The notes: generated by a model not told the origin, from the letters alone. A DNA stretch of 64,000 bases from Hyphomicrobiales bacterium (GCA_900469475.1 UBXG01000016.1:195407-259406), one strand, 5' to 3'. Counted from the stretch's first letter, positions 1-9,578 are shown. A program made the numbers and translations.

Positions 1-2114
1 AGGTCGCCTCGGTCGAAACGGTCGATGAGAAAGTGCTGGGTCTCGCCAAGGGCGACATCGTCTGGAGCGGTATCGCCCACTTCTTTCCGGAGGATGCGTC
101 CGGCTCGGCCAACGGCATCAATATCGTCGAGGTGCTGGCCGACGATCGCGATGAGCTGGAGCGCAAGCTCGCAGATGTCACCACCACGCTTGATGACCGC
201 TCTTCAGCACGCCACAAGGGTTATACAATCGCACGCGAAAAGGCCGAGATCGAAGCAATCTGGTCGATGCGCAAGCGCGCGGTCGGCCTGCTCGGCAATG
301 TCGAAGGACCGGTGCGCCCGGTGCCCTTCGTCGAGGACACTGCCGTTCCGCCCGAGCATCTGGCTGCCTATATAAGGGAATTCCGCGCCCTTCTTGATGC
401 CGAAGGGCTGGATTACGGCATGTTCGGCCATGTCGATGCCGGGGTGCTGCATGTTCGCCCGGCGCTTGATCTTACCCGCGCCGACCACCAGCCGCTTGTC
501 CGCAAGATCAGCGACGGCGTCGTTAGCCTCACCCGCAAGTATGGCGGTGTGCTCTGGGGCGAACATGGCAAGGGCGTTCGCTCGGAATATGTCCCTGAGT
601 ATTTTGGCGAGCTTTATCCCAGCCTGCAGGACATCAAGCGCGCATTCGACCCCGGCGATCGCCTCAATCCCGGCAAGATCGCATCCGGCTCATCCCGCCC
701 GTTGCTGAAGATCGACGAAGTATCACTGCGCGGTGACTTTGATCGCATTATCGGCAACGATATCCGCGCCGCCTTCGATAATGCCGCCTATTGTAACGGC
801 AACGGCGCCTGTTTCGATTTCGATACCGCGAGCCCGATGTGCCCCTCCTTCAAGGCGACGGGCGATCGGCGCTATTCGCCGAAGGGTCGCGCGGCAATGA
901 TGCGCGAATGGCTGCGCCTGCTTGCCGAGCGTAAGGTCGATCCGCGGCGAGAGGCGGACATGCTGCGCCGAGCCAACCCTATCGGCAACCTCCTGCGGCG
1001 GACAGTTAACTCGCTCAATCCAGCCAATCGGAACGATTTCTCTCATGAAGTGCAGACGGCAATGGATACCTGCCTCGCCTGCAAGGCTTGTGCCGGCCAA
1101 TGTCCCGTCAAGGTCAGCGTCCCGGCTTTCCGCTCGAAATTCCTGGAGCTCTATTACGGCCGATACCTCAGGCCCTTCAAGGACCCAATCGTTGCTGCCA
1201 TCGAGACGACCCTTCCGCTAATGGCGCGTTTCAAACTAGGCTACAATGTGCTGACCGGATCGACCGCCGGCCAGGGCTTGATGCGGCTTGCCGGTCTCAC
1301 CGCGCTTCCCGTCATGCCTGCAGTATCGCTGGAAAGGGAAGCCGCTCGTCTCGGCGTGCAGGTTGCTACTCCGGAACGGTTGGGAAAGCTCTCCGCAGAG
1401 GAGCGAGTCCAAGCGGTCGTCATTGTAGCCGATGTCTTCTCCACCTATTTCGATCCAGCCGTCGTCATCGCCGCGCTCAAGCTTGCCCTGAAGATGGGCT
1501 TCCAACCGTTGCTCGCTATGTCGCAGAACAACGGCAAGGCCCTGCATGTGCATGGCTATCTCGGCCGCTTCGAGAAGGCGGCAGCCAAATCGCGCGGCTC
1601 TCTCGATCAAATCTCGCAGATGGGCATTCCATTGGTTGGCATCGATCCATCGATGACGCTGACCTATCGCAGCGAATATGCAGCCCTGCCTTCCGCCAAG
1701 CTGCAGGCGACTGTGCTGCTGCTTCAGGAATGGCTCTCCGCCAATCTCGAGCGATTGTCGCCGGCACAGACTTCGCAGCAAGAGCGTTTTACGCTGCTTG
1801 CCCATTGCACGGAGAAAACGAACGCTCCAGCTGCCCTCAAGCAATGGTCCCTGCTCTTCGATAAATTAGGTATCAAGCTCGATATGGCCGATGTCGGCTG
1901 TTGCGGCATGGCCGGCACCTTCGGCCATGAGGTGCGCAATCGCGCCATGTCGGAAAAGCTCTACGCAATGAGCTGGCAGGACAAGATCGCTGAGAGCGGC
2001 AATCACACGGTGGTGGTTATGGCGACCGGCTTTTCCTGTCGTTCGCAGATCGCCAAGATCGATCATCAAGCCATCCCGCATCCAGTCGAGATCCTCGAAC
2101 GGCTGATTGACTAG
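1..2114 (+). CDS. FAD-linked oxidase / Fe-S oxidoreductase, YdiJ-like (5' truncated)
   Basis: The frame is open to the left edge, so this is the C-terminal ~700 residues of a larger protein (the family is about 1000 residues). The first part matches the C-terminal domain of FAD-linked oxidases (GlcD/D-lactate dehydrogenase/D-2-hydroxyglutarate dehydrogenase type). A ferredoxin-like segment follows, with CLACKACAGQCP at about nt 1071-1106 and an earlier GNGACFD...MCP segment near nt 790-845. The C-terminal part is CCG-type, with HCTEKTNA near nt 1800 and DVGCCGMAG near nt 1890. The likely role is oxidation of a 2-hydroxyacid, passing electrons from FAD through Fe-S clusters to an acceptor. The substrate cannot be told from sequence. 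The missing N-terminus should carry the FAD-binding PCMH domain. Confidence 0.85.
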   Translation, partial: VASVETVDEKVLGLAKGDIVWSGIAHFFPEDASGSANGINIVEVLADDRDELERKLADVTTTLDDRSSARHKGYTIAREKAEIEAIWSMRKRAVGLLGNVEGPVRPVPFVEDTAVPPEHLAAYIREFRALLDAEGLDYGMFGHVDAGVLHVRPALDLTRADHQPLVRKISDGVVSLTRKYGGVLWGEHGKGVRSEYVPEYFGELYPSLQDIKRAFDPGDRLNPGKIASGSSRPLLKIDEVSLRGDFDRIIGNDIRAAFDNAAYCNGNGACFDFDTASPMCPSFKATGDRRYSPKGRAAMMREWLRLLAERKVDPRREADMLRRANPIGNLLRRTVNSLNPANRNDFSHEVQTAMDTCLACKACAGQCPVKVSVPAFRSKFLELYYGRYLRPFKDPIVAAIETTLPLMARFKLGYNVLTGSTAGQGLMRLAGLTALPVMPAVSLEREAARLGVQVATPERLGKLSAEERVQAVVIVADVFSTYFDPAVVIAALKLALKMGFQPLLAMSQNNGKALHVHGYLGRFEKAAAKSRGSLDQISQMGIPLVGIDPSMTLTYRSEYAALPSAKLQATVLLLQEWLSANLERLSPAQTSQQERFTLLAHCTEKTNAPAALKQWSLLFDKLGIKLDMADVGCCGMAGTFGHEVRNRAMSEKLYAMSWQDKIAESGNHTVVVMATGFSCRSQIAKIDHQAIPHPVEILERLID

Positions 2115-2148
2115 CCTTCAGAAAGTTTCCTCAACGGCCGAAACACAT

Positions 2149-2168
2149 GTGGCGCCCGAAGGCGCCAC
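2149..2168. terminator. Stem-loop between convergent genes
   Basis: Perfect 8-bp stem GTGGCGCC/GGCGCCAC with CGAA loop, 35 bp after the oxidase stop and 28 bp before the stop of the convergent dehydrogenase gene. There is no long T run on either strand, so this is a probable bidirectional terminator rather than a textbook one. Confidence 0.5.
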
Positions 2169-2195
2169 TTGCAAAACATCAAGTAAATTAGCCGC

Positions 2196-3299
2196 TTAAA
2201 CGGCTTCTTTCACCTTGATCTTCTCAAGGCTGTAGACCTGCCCGAAGCGATTGGCGAGGAAATCACCGAGATCGATTTCTTCCTGGCAGACGAAGCCCTT
2301 CGCAGGCAGCTTGCCCTGAGCCAGCAGATCGAGCACGGTGGTAATGCCGGCTGCGGTGGTGATCTGGATGGCGCTCATCTTCTTGCCGGCGACGATGCCT
2401 GCATAAACCTTGTTGGCATAGGTTTCCTGCATGTAACGGCCCTCGCGCCAACCGCAGACTGTGACGAAAACGACGACGACGTCCTGCATGGTTGCCGGCA
2501 GCGCGTTCTCGAACAGATCCTTCAGCACATCGCGCCGGTTCTTGAGGTTGAGGTCGTTTAGCAGCGCCTTGATGATGGCCTGATGGCCGGGATAGCGGAT
2601 GGTGCGATAGTTCATCGTCCGCACGCGGCCGGCCAGCGTCTTGGCGAGCGTGCCGAGGCCGCCGGACGTGTTGAAGGCTTCATAGGTGACGCCGTCGAGC
2701 GAGAATTCCTCGCGTTCTTCCATGGCCGGCACGGTGACGAGCTTGCCTTCGACGATCGCTTCGCAGGGCTCGATATATTCGTTGATCAGGCCGTCCGTGC
2801 TCCAGGTCAAATTGTAGTTCAGAGCGTTGGAGGGATATTGCGGCAGCGCGCCAACGCGCATGCGCACGCTGTCGAGGCTGTCGAAATGCTTGGTAAGATC
2901 ATTGGCGACGATCGAGATGAAGCCCGGCGCAAGTCCGCATTGCGGGATGAAGGCGGTGTTGGCCCCTTGCGCCAGCTCTTCCACCCTCTTGGTGGTCGCG
3001 ACGTCTTCGGTAAGGTCGAGATAATGGACGCCAGCTTCAAGCGCCGCCTCCGCGACGAAGCCGGTGAGATGGAACGGTGCGGCCGACAAGACAGCGAACT
3101 TGCCTTTCAGAACGCCAACGAGCCCGGCGCGATCGGCGATATCGACGGCGGCGGTGGAAATCGCAGGATGGTGGTCGATCTTGTCGAGCTGCTCCTGGCT
3201 GCGGTCGGTGACAACGACCTTGTAGTCGCCCGTTTCGGCCAGCATCAGAGCGATCGCCCCACCGATCTTGCCTGCGCCGATGACCACTATGTCTTTCAT
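2196..3299 (-). CDS. Saccharopine dehydrogenase family oxidoreductase
   Basis: A 367-residue protein starting with a Rossmann fold, VIGAGKIGGAIA at residues 5-16, and continuing as a saccharopine-dehydrogenase-like NAD(P) enzyme. The family includes saccharopine dehydrogenase/reductase and carboxynorspermidine-type enzymes acting on secondary amines of amino acids. I chose the ATG at 3299 because GGGGAG lies just upstream and the Rossmann motif begins directly after it; the open frame extends further upstream without coding character. It is divergent from an Lrp/AsnC regulator, which suggests control by an amino acid. Lysine catabolism is plausible but unproven. Confidence 0.8.
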   Translation of the reverse strand: MKDIVVIGAGKIGGAIALMLAETGDYKVVVTDRSQEQLDKIDHHPAISTAAVDIADRAGLVGVLKGKFAVLSAAPFHLTGFVAEAALEAGVHYLDLTEDVATTKRVEELAQGANTAFIPQCGLAPGFISIVANDLTKHFDSLDSVRMRVGALPQYPSNALNYNLTWSTDGLINEYIEPCEAIVEGKLVTVPAMEEREEFSLDGVTYEAFNTSGGLGTLAKTLAGRVRTMNYRTIRYPGHQAIIKALLNDLNLKNRRDVLKDLFENALPATMQDVVVVFVTVCGWREGRYMQETYANKVYAGIVAGKKMSAIQITTAAGITTVLDLLAQGKLPAKGFVCQEEIDLGDFLANRFGQVYSLEKIKVKEAV

Positions 3300-3383
3300 A
3301 TGACTCCCCTGCATTTCATTGATAAGATTTTTATAAGTGTAGGTAGGAGTTGAACGATTCATAGCGACAAAAAATGCATTTCG

Positions 3384-3401
3384 TTGTACAAATCTGTACA
3401 A
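3384..3401. promoter_or_regulatory. Candidate Lrp/AsnC operator (18-bp inverted repeat)
   Basis: Perfect inverted repeat TTGTACA-AATC-TGTACAA in the 138-bp gap between the divergent dehydrogenase and Lrp-type genes, 36 bp before the regulator start. Position and symmetry fit an operator for the adjacent regulator acting on one or both promoters. Confidence 0.55.
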
Positions 3402-3437
3402 ACTGACGAATAGAATTTGCACAATGCAGGAGTCGCC

Positions 3438-3869
3438 ATGCAGGTCACCGATAAGGACCGCGAACTGATCGCCTTGCTCGGCCAGAATGCCCGCATGCCT
3501 GTCGCGACGCTCGCCAAAAAGCTGTCGCTGTCGCGCACCACCGTCCAGGCGAGGCTTGAACGGCTGGAGCGGGAGGGTGTGATTGCGGGTTATGGCGTGC
3601 GGCTGTCGGAGACCTATCTTTCTGGTCTTATTCGGGCACACGTGCTGATCACGATCGCGCCGAAAGCGTTGTCAGCCGTGACGGCATCGCTGAATGCTAT
3701 CCCCGAGGTAACGACGCTTCATTCCGTCAGCGGCACTTTCGATCTGATCGCCATCATCGCAGCACCCTCGATCTCCGAGCTGGATCAGCTGATCGATGGT
3801 ATCGGCACCATCGACGGCGTCGAACGTACCCTGTCGTCCATCATCCTTTCGACGCGGATCTCGCGTTGA
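3438..3869 (+). CDS. Lrp/AsnC family transcriptional regulator
   Basis: A 143-residue protein with an N-terminal winged helix (recognition-helix region LSLSRTTVQARLERLE at about residues 32-47) and a C-terminal RAM/AsnC ligand-binding domain (VSGTFDLIAIIAAPS). The length is normal for the family. The ATG at 3438 follows GCAGGAG with good spacing; a TTG 21 bp upstream is less likely. It is divergent from the saccharopine-dehydrogenase-like gene, which is probably its target, with an amino acid as likely effector. Confidence 0.9.
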   Translation: MQVTDKDRELIALLGQNARMPVATLAKKLSLSRTTVQARLERLEREGVIAGYGVRLSETYLSGLIRAHVLITIAPKALSAVTASLNAIPEVTTLHSVSGTFDLIAIIAAPSISELDQLIDGIGTIDGVERTLSSIILSTRISR

Positions 3870-3879
3870 AAATAGACGA

Positions 3880-4704
3880 TCATAGGGTCGTTGCCGTTTC
3901 CATCTCGGGCGTGGTGGAGAGGACAGCCTCCTTCAAAGCCCGCGAATAGGGATGCTGCGGATTGTCGAGGACGGCTCGCGCGCCGCCTTGCTCGACGATC
4001 TCACCCTTCTTCATGATGATGATGCGATCGCTGATATAATAGGCGGTCGCCAGATCATGCGTGATGTAGATGATCGACAGCCCGAGCTCTTTCTTCAGCT
4101 GACCGAAGAGATTGACGATCGCCATTCTCAGCGAAGCATCGACCATCGAAACCGGTTCGTCGGCCACCAGCAAGCGGGGCTGCGGTATGAGCGCGCGGGC
4201 AATCGCGGTTCGCTGCAGCTGACCGCCCGAAAGCTCATGTGGAAACCGCCCCTTCACCTCGGCAAGCGTCAAGCCGATATGGGCAAGCGCCTCGTCTGCA
4301 ATACGCTCGACATCGGCTCGGCTTGGCCTTGGACCCATCGGCGCGAAATTCCTTGCCGTTTCAAAAAGATATCGATCAACCCTCTTGAGGGGGTTGAACG
4401 CTTCGAACGGATTCTGAAGGACCGGCTGCACCTCCCGCATGAAGGCGCGCCGCTCGGACCGTCCGTGAACAGCCACCGGTCTGCCGCGAAAATTCAGGCT
4501 GCCCGATGTTGGCGCCGTCTGGCCGAGGATCATCGCCGCAATGGTCGATTTGCCCGAGCCCGACTCACCGACGATAGAGAGGATTTCCGGCTCCTCTCCC
4601 AGGCTCAGACCGACATCGCGAACCGCCGTGATATGACGACGGCTGAGCATGCCACCTTGACGATAGATCTTGCTGACATGCGAGAGTGAAAGAAGATCGC
4701 TCAT
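3880..4704 (-). CDS. Oligosaccharide/peptide ABC transporter ATPase (DppF/OppF type)
   Basis: A 274-residue ATPase. Walker A GESGSGKST starts near residue 46, the signature is LSGGQLQRTAIARAL, and Walker B is LLVADEPVSMVD. It is the last gene of the importer operon and overlaps the preceding ATPase gene by 4 bp (ATGA). The longer upstream frame was rejected because the ATG at 4704 sits in that overlap and begins the normal ATPase fold. It should form the cytoplasmic motor with the 4701-5690 protein. Peptide-family assignment is by sequence; an arabinoside substrate is inferred from the linked GH51 gene. Confidence 0.88.
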   Translation of the reverse strand: MSDLLSLSHVSKIYRQGGMLSRRHITAVRDVGLSLGEEPEILSIVGESGSGKSTIAAMILGQTAPTSGSLNFRGRPVAVHGRSERRAFMREVQPVLQNPFEAFNPLKRVDRYLFETARNFAPMGPRPSRADVERIADEALAHIGLTLAEVKGRFPHELSGGQLQRTAIARALIPQPRLLVADEPVSMVDASLRMAIVNLFGQLKKELGLSIIYITHDLATAYYISDRIIIMKKGEIVEQGGARAVLDNPQHPYSRALKEAVLSTTPEMETATTL

Positions 4705-5690
4705 CGCGCTCCTCCCGTCACTGCGAAGCAGGCGACACGCCGGTCCGGCTCGATGGTCACCATAGGCGGCACTTCGCGGCTGCAGATGTCCATGCGCTTC
4801 GGACAGCGCGGATGAAAGCGGCATCCTTCCGGCGGCATGGCGAGATTGGGCGGCCTGCCCTCAAGTGAGGGGCGCGTGGAGACATCCCCGATCCGCGGCA
4901 GGCTTGCGACCAGATGCTGCGTATAGGGATGGAGCGGCATGTGAAAGAGTTTGCGCGTCGGCGCCTCCTCGACCAGTCGCCCGGCATAGACGATGCCGAT
5001 GCGATCGGAAACGGCGGCGTGCACGCCCATGTCGTGGGTCACGAACAGGAAGGACGACCCCATCTCGCGCTGTATCTCGCGGATCATTTGCAGCACGTCG
5101 CGCTGGACGATGACGTCGAGCGCCGTCGTCGGCTCATCGGCGATGATGAATTCGGGCGTCAGGATGGTGGCGAGCGCGATCGTCATGCGCTGCCGCATGC
5201 CGCCAGACAATTCATGCGGATAGGCATCGAGAAGATTCGCATCAAGCTTCAGCCGCTGGAGATGAGCGCCAACCCGATCGAAAAAGGTGGCGCGATCGGC
5301 CTTCATGTGGCGGAAGGCGAAATCGGTGAACGAGTGCCGGATACGGCGGACGGGATTGAGCACATTCATCGATCCCTGCATGATATAGGAAAGATGCCGC
5401 CAGCGAAGCGATGACCGCTGCTCCGCCGTCATGGCGTAAATATCCTGAGTTCCATTGTTGAAATGGAATTTGACGGCGCCGGAGACGACGCGCAGCGGCG
5501 GGCGGATGGCGCCGGCGATCGTCTTAATCAGCGTCGTCTTGCCGCTGCTCGATTCACCGGCAACGCCATAGATCTCGCCACGGGCGATCGACAGGCTGAT
5601 ATCGTCAACCGCCCGCACCTCGCGATCGACGCCATAAAGGAAGGCCCGGTAATAAGCCTTGAGGTTGTTGACCTCGACGACAGCCTCCAT
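4701..5690 (-). CDS. Oligosaccharide/peptide ABC transporter ATPase (DppD/OppD type)
   Basis: A 329-residue ATPase. Walker A GESSSGKTT starts near residue 45, the signature is LSGGMRQRMTIALA, and Walker B is FIIADEPTTALD. The C-terminal Cys-bearing extension characteristic of the Opp/Dpp group is present (FHPRCPKRMDIC). It lies 3 bp after the permease gene and overlaps the next ATPase gene by 4 bp, so translation is probably coupled. Confidence 0.9.
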   Translation of the reverse strand: MEAVVEVNNLKAYYRAFLYGVDREVRAVDDISLSIARGEIYGVAGESSSGKTTLIKTIAGAIRPPLRVVSGAVKFHFNNGTQDIYAMTAEQRSSLRWRHLSYIMQGSMNVLNPVRRIRHSFTDFAFRHMKADRATFFDRVGAHLQRLKLDANLLDAYPHELSGGMRQRMTIALATILTPEFIIADEPTTALDVIVQRDVLQMIREIQREMGSSFLFVTHDMGVHAAVSDRIGIVYAGRLVEEAPTRKLFHMPLHPYTQHLVASLPRIGDVSTRPSLEGRPPNLAMPPEGCRFHPRCPKRMDICSREVPPMVTIEPDRRVACFAVTGGAR

Positions 5691-5693
5691 GCC

Positions 5694-6551
5694 TCAGCCT
5701 CCCATCCGGTTCAAACGACTGCGGGGGTCGTTATATTCATTCATCGACATCGACAGCAGAAAGAGCGCCATGAACAGCACCACAATGGCAGCGACCGGCG
5801 CTGCAACCCACCACCATGTACCGGCGATAAGCGCCGAATGCGCATTGGCCCAATAGATCATCATGCCCATAGTCGGCGTTTCGATATCGGTGAAACCGAG
5901 CACCGCGAGCGTGATCTCCATACCGATCGACCAGATCATGTTGTTCATCGTCGTGGCGAAGACGATCGGCAGCACATAGGGCAGATGTTCCTCGACGAGG
6001 ATCTTGCGCATACTCATGCCGGAATACACGCTCTGCGTGGTGAAAGGCCGCGTCTTCAGGCTGATCGCCACCGAGCGGATCAGGCGCGCGTCGTAGGACC
6101 AGCCGAGCGAGGCCATAACGATGATGAGCACCGTCCAGGTCATTTCATCCTTGAGCACGAAGTAGAACAGGATCAGCAACGGAAACTGCGGAATGACCAT
6201 GATACTGTCATTAATCGCCATCAGTACGCGATCGACAGCGCCGCCGGCATAGCCAGCCACCAACCCCACGACAAGCGAGATGATGCGCGAGAGGATGGCG
6301 ACGCCGATGCCGAAATAGAGCGTGTTGCGGAGCGCTGTCGTGAGCTGCCAGAAAACATCCTGGCCGCGCGATGTCGTACCCAGCCAGTATTGCCCATCCG
6401 GCGGCATGTCGGGCGGCAGCAGATAAAGATCGGCTGGGCCATAGGGCGAGAAATAAGACAGGATCACCAGCCCGACGATGATGGCGAGCAACAGAAGACC
6501 GAAAAGGAATTCCATATTCTGGCGAGCAAGGTCGCGAACGATCGTCAGCAT
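5694..6551 (-). CDS. ABC transporter permease (DppC type)
   Basis: A 285-residue membrane protein with a short cytoplasmic N-terminus, a first membrane helix (FLFGLLLLAIIVGLVILSY), a periplasmic loop, then the binding-protein-dependent permease domain ending in several helices. It is the second permease of the Dpp-type importer, 3 bp downstream of the DppB-type gene. The coupling loop near VYSGMSMRKILVEEHLP fits the EAA region that contacts the ATPases. Confidence 0.88.
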   Translation of the reverse strand: MLTIVRDLARQNMEFLFGLLLLAIIVGLVILSYFSPYGPADLYLLPPDMPPDGQYWLGTTSRGQDVFWQLTTALRNTLYFGIGVAILSRIISLVVGLVAGYAGGAVDRVLMAINDSIMVIPQFPLLILFYFVLKDEMTWTVLIIVMASLGWSYDARLIRSVAISLKTRPFTTQSVYSGMSMRKILVEEHLPYVLPIVFATTMNNMIWSIGMEITLAVLGFTDIETPTMGMMIYWANAHSALIAGTWWWVAAPVAAIVVLFMALFLLSMSMNEYNDPRSRLNRMGG

Positions 6552-6554
6552 GGC

Positions 6555-7559
6555 CTACTCCACCTTTATGCGCGGGTCGATCAGCGGACCCAATATGTCG
6601 ATGATGAATACGGCCGCCGCGACCCCGACGATCGATAGCGCGCTGAGCCCCAGAACGAGGCTGTAGTCGCCGGCATGCACAGCCGAAATCAGGAGATTGC
6701 CGATACCGGGATAGCCGAAGACGATTTCAGTGATGACCGTGCCGTTGAAGACCGCGCCAAGCGACATGGCAAGGCCGGTAAACTGCGGCACCATGGCATT
6801 GCGGGCGATGTAGGAGCGCAGGATCTTGCGCTTCGGCACGCCGCCGAGCTCGGCGAAAACCACATAGTCCTCGGTGATGATATTGGAGACGAGCGCCCGC
6901 ATGCCGATCAGCCAACCGCCCGTCCCGACGAGGATCAGCGACAGCGCCGGCAGGATGGAGTGGCGGAGAATATCGAGCACCAGCGTAACCGAGAGATTGA
7001 GGTTAGTGTTCATCTCATAGCCGCCATTGATCGGCAGGATCGGCCAGACATAACCGAAGAGAATGATCAGCACGAAGGCGAGAATGTAATAGGGGATCGG
7101 CTGCATGGCGATGAAAACGAGGCTGACGGCCTTCAGCACCGCGCTCTTGCGATAATAGCCGGCGAGCGCGCCGATCATGTTGCCGAGGATGAAGGTCAGG
7201 ATGACGGAAACAGTCATCAGACCGATCGTCCAGGGCAGCGCCCTCGCGATGATGGCGGAAACAGGCGTGGGAAAGGCCGAAAGCGACGGCCCGAGATCGC
7301 CGGTCGCAAGGCGCCCCCAGAAATGCAGGTATTGCTGCCAGATGGTGCCCTCGAGACCATAAAGCTCACGCAACGACTGACGCATCAGCTCGACGGCGCG
7401 GGGATCGGATTGGCCCATCTGCTGGATGGTCCCGATGCTTTCCTCGACGGGATCGATCGGTGTCATGTGGGTGATGAAGAACGTCGCGGAAATGCCGAGG
7501 AAGACAACGAGCAGGAATTGGCCAAATCGTCTCAATACGAAAACTGGATAGGACGTCAT
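6555..7559 (-). CDS. ABC transporter permease (DppB type)
   Basis: A 334-residue integral membrane protein opening with a helix (FGQFLLVVFLGISATFFITH) and the MTPIDPVEE segment typical of DppB-type permeases, then the transport domain with further helices. It is separated from the SBP gene by a 117-bp gap carrying a stem-loop, and followed at 3 bp by the DppC-type permease. It should form the heterodimeric membrane channel. Confidence 0.88.
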   Translation of the reverse strand: MTSYPVFVLRRFGQFLLVVFLGISATFFITHMTPIDPVEESIGTIQQMGQSDPRAVELMRQSLRELYGLEGTIWQQYLHFWGRLATGDLGPSLSAFPTPVSAIIARALPWTIGLMTVSVILTFILGNMIGALAGYYRKSAVLKAVSLVFIAMQPIPYYILAFVLIILFGYVWPILPINGGYEMNTNLNLSVTLVLDILRHSILPALSLILVGTGGWLIGMRALVSNIITEDYVVFAELGGVPKRKILRSYIARNAMVPQFTGLAMSLGAVFNGTVITEIVFGYPGIGNLLISAVHAGDYSLVLGLSALSIVGVAAAVFIIDILGPLIDPRIKVE

Positions 7560-7605
7560 GCCGCCGTCTTCCTCGCTGCTTGCGCTTCATCATCAATTCA
7601 AAAGA

Positions 7606-7634
7606 TTCGCCGGACCTGCCTAGTGTCCGGCGAA
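7606..7634 (-). promoter_or_regulatory. Intercistronic stem-loop after SBP gene
   Basis: Perfect 10-bp arms TTCGCCGGAC and GTCCGGCGAA with a 9-nt loop, between the SBP gene and the first permease gene. Such hairpins often stabilise the SBP part of the mRNA or partly terminate transcription, giving more binding protein than permease; that role is inferred here. Confidence 0.6.
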
Positions 7635-7676
7635 AGGTGCCTGATGCGGCAGTTGCCGCAGCAGGGTCGGGAGAAA

Positions 7677-9578
7677 TCAGGGCTGTGCCGGCTTCAGCTT
7701 GACCATCATCAATCGGGAGTTCGCCCAATTGGGAACGGGGTCCGTATAGGGGTCGGCAATGGTCGGATAGCCTTTCCAGTAGGTCGTATCCATCGAGGTG
7801 AAGACGTTATAGGACATCAGCGGAATGGTCGGCATCTGCTGCGCGACCAGCTTCAGATAGTCCTTGCCAAGTTCGATGCCCTTCGGATCATCGGCGCTGA
7901 CGCGGCGAATATTTTCAATGATCTTGTCGAGATCCGGATTGGACCAACGCTGCCAGTTGCGCGGTGCCTGGTTCTCACCCTTCTTGGCGACGAACTCCGA
8001 ATGCCAGCTGTCGAGGAAGAAGGACAGATCGGGATCGCCACCCCAGGTCTCGACGCTCCATGCAATCGCAACCTGATAGTTGCCGGGCTGTAATCCCGCC
8101 TGCCAGACGCTGGTGGAAGGAGCAGCTTTGGAATCGATCCCGAAGGCTGCCCATTGCTGGGCGATTAGAGTGCCCGCACGGGTAAAGACGGAGCGAGTAT
8201 CGCCTTCGACCGTCAGACGGATCTTGAACGGCTGGCCGTCAGGCGTCATCCATTTGCCGCCCACCTTCTTGAAGCCGGCCTTTTCCAATAGCTCAGCGGC
8301 GGCCTGCGGATCGGGCTTCCACCAGCCGTAACCGAAGGCAGCACTGATGGCGGCCGGATCGGTCGGGATCTGATCCTTGTATTTCGGCTGCTTGCGCAGG
8401 ATATCGGCGATTTGCTGGCCGATCGTAGGATCGTAGGGCTTTATCTTGCGCTTGCCGGTGTCAACTTCGAAATTCTTCAGCCAATCCTGCATCGGCGCCT
8501 GATAATCCGTCATGGCGATTGCCGTCGGCGGAACGCCGAGCGCGGAAAGCGTGGCCGCGCCACGATAGCTCGCCATATCGACAGCTTTGATATCGATGAG
8601 CAGTGCCAAGGCCCAGCGCACATCGGCATTCTGGAACAGCCGATCCTGATTGTTGAAGATCACAGCCGGTAGCGTCGGATCCGGATGGGCAAAGGGGAAG
8701 CCGGGGAACCAGCTGTCGACGGTCTTCGACTTTTCCTTCAGCGTGAACATGCCTTCCGGCGTGTTGTCGTGAATGATATCGAGATTGTGCTCGAGCTGCG
8801 CGATGGTGCGCTTATCCGGCGGACCGGGATCGACATAGGTCACATATTTCGGGGCCGGTTCGCCGAAACGGCCAAGCGAGGTGCGCTGCCAGTCGTCGCG
8901 CTTCTCCCAAGTGTACCATTTGCCCTGCGGATCGAACGCCTTCAGCTTGTAGGCGCCAAGCGAAACGGGATTGGCATTGTCATAGCGAACGGGATCGGCG
9001 ACCTTTTCGAAGACATGCTTAGGCATGATCCAGGCGCCGTTCCAGCGAACGGTGAAGATAGCGTGGAAACGGGAATTCGGCTTCTTAAGCTTGAAGACGA
9101 CCGTATAAGGATCCGGCGCTTCGACACTCGCAACCTGGACCGAAAAGGCCGCGCTCCAGTTCATGCCCGGATGGTCCATCTGCGTCTTGACGGTGTAGAC
9201 CACATCGTCGGCGGTGAATTCGACGCCGTCACTCCAATAAAGGCCCTTGCGCAGTTTCACCGTCATCTGGGTGAAATCGTCATTATATTGCGGCTTGTCG
9301 GAGGCAAGCGAGTTGTCCCAGGCCGAGCCGCCCAGACCTTTCTCCGGATCGATGTACCAGAGCGTGTCCATGGTCAGCTGCTGGAGGCCGGTCGAAACGC
9401 CGCCGCCGCCATTGACCCAGATGTTGAACCAGCCCGGATTCTTGATCGTTCCCTCAGGATTTTCGACAATCAAGGTCTCCTTGCGGGGCAAAGAGGTATA
9501 GTCTTGAGCCTTGGCCGCCGCGATGAGGCCGAACGTGGCCAGCGCGACGCCGAAGGCAAGCTTCTTCCACTGCTTCAT
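7677..9578 (-). CDS. Extracellular solute-binding protein, family 5 (SBP_bac_5)
   Basis: A 633-residue periplasmic binding protein with a Sec signal peptide (basic MKQWKK, hydrophobic core, cleavage after AAAKA near residue 24). The mature part has the family-5 pattern: LRKGLYWSDGVEFTADDV followed by the long bilobed domain. It is longer than most peptide-binding members (about 500-550 residues), which some sugar-oligomer-binding members share. It is first of the transporter genes after the GH51 gene, so an arabino-oligosaccharide ligand is inferred. Confidence 0.87.
   Translation of the reverse strand: MKQWKKLAFGVALATFGLIAAAKAQDYTSLPRKETLIVENPEGTIKNPGWFNIWVNGGGGVSTGLQQLTMDTLWYIDPEKGLGGSAWDNSLASDKPQYNDDFTQMTVKLRKGLYWSDGVEFTADDVVYTVKTQMDHPGMNWSAAFSVQVASVEAPDPYTVVFKLKKPNSRFHAIFTVRWNGAWIMPKHVFEKVADPVRYDNANPVSLGAYKLKAFDPQGKWYTWEKRDDWQRTSLGRFGEPAPKYVTYVDPGPPDKRTIAQLEHNLDIIHDNTPEGMFTLKEKSKTVDSWFPGFPFAHPDPTLPAVIFNNQDRLFQNADVRWALALLIDIKAVDMASYRGAATLSALGVPPTAIAMTDYQAPMQDWLKNFEVDTGKRKIKPYDPTIGQQIADILRKQPKYKDQIPTDPAAISAAFGYGWWKPDPQAAAELLEKAGFKKVGGKWMTPDGQPFKIRLTVEGDTRSVFTRAGTLIAQQWAAFGIDSKAAPSTSVWQAGLQPGNYQVAIAWSVETWGGDPDLSFFLDSWHSEFVAKKGENQAPRNWQRWSNPDLDKIIENIRRVSADDPKGIELGKDYLKLVAQQMPTIPLMSYNVFTSMDTTYWKGYPTIADPYTDPVPNWANSRLMMVKLKPAQP

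Noticed and set aside
2583..3353. 256-residue plus-strand frame over the saccharopine dehydrogenase gene
   Set aside because: Antisense shadow; the minus-strand product has a clear Rossmann fold.
5463..8093. Long plus-strand frames over the first transporter (5463-6638 and 6675-8093)
   Set aside because: They are antisense to well-supported permease genes, with His/Asp/Arg-rich low-complexity products.
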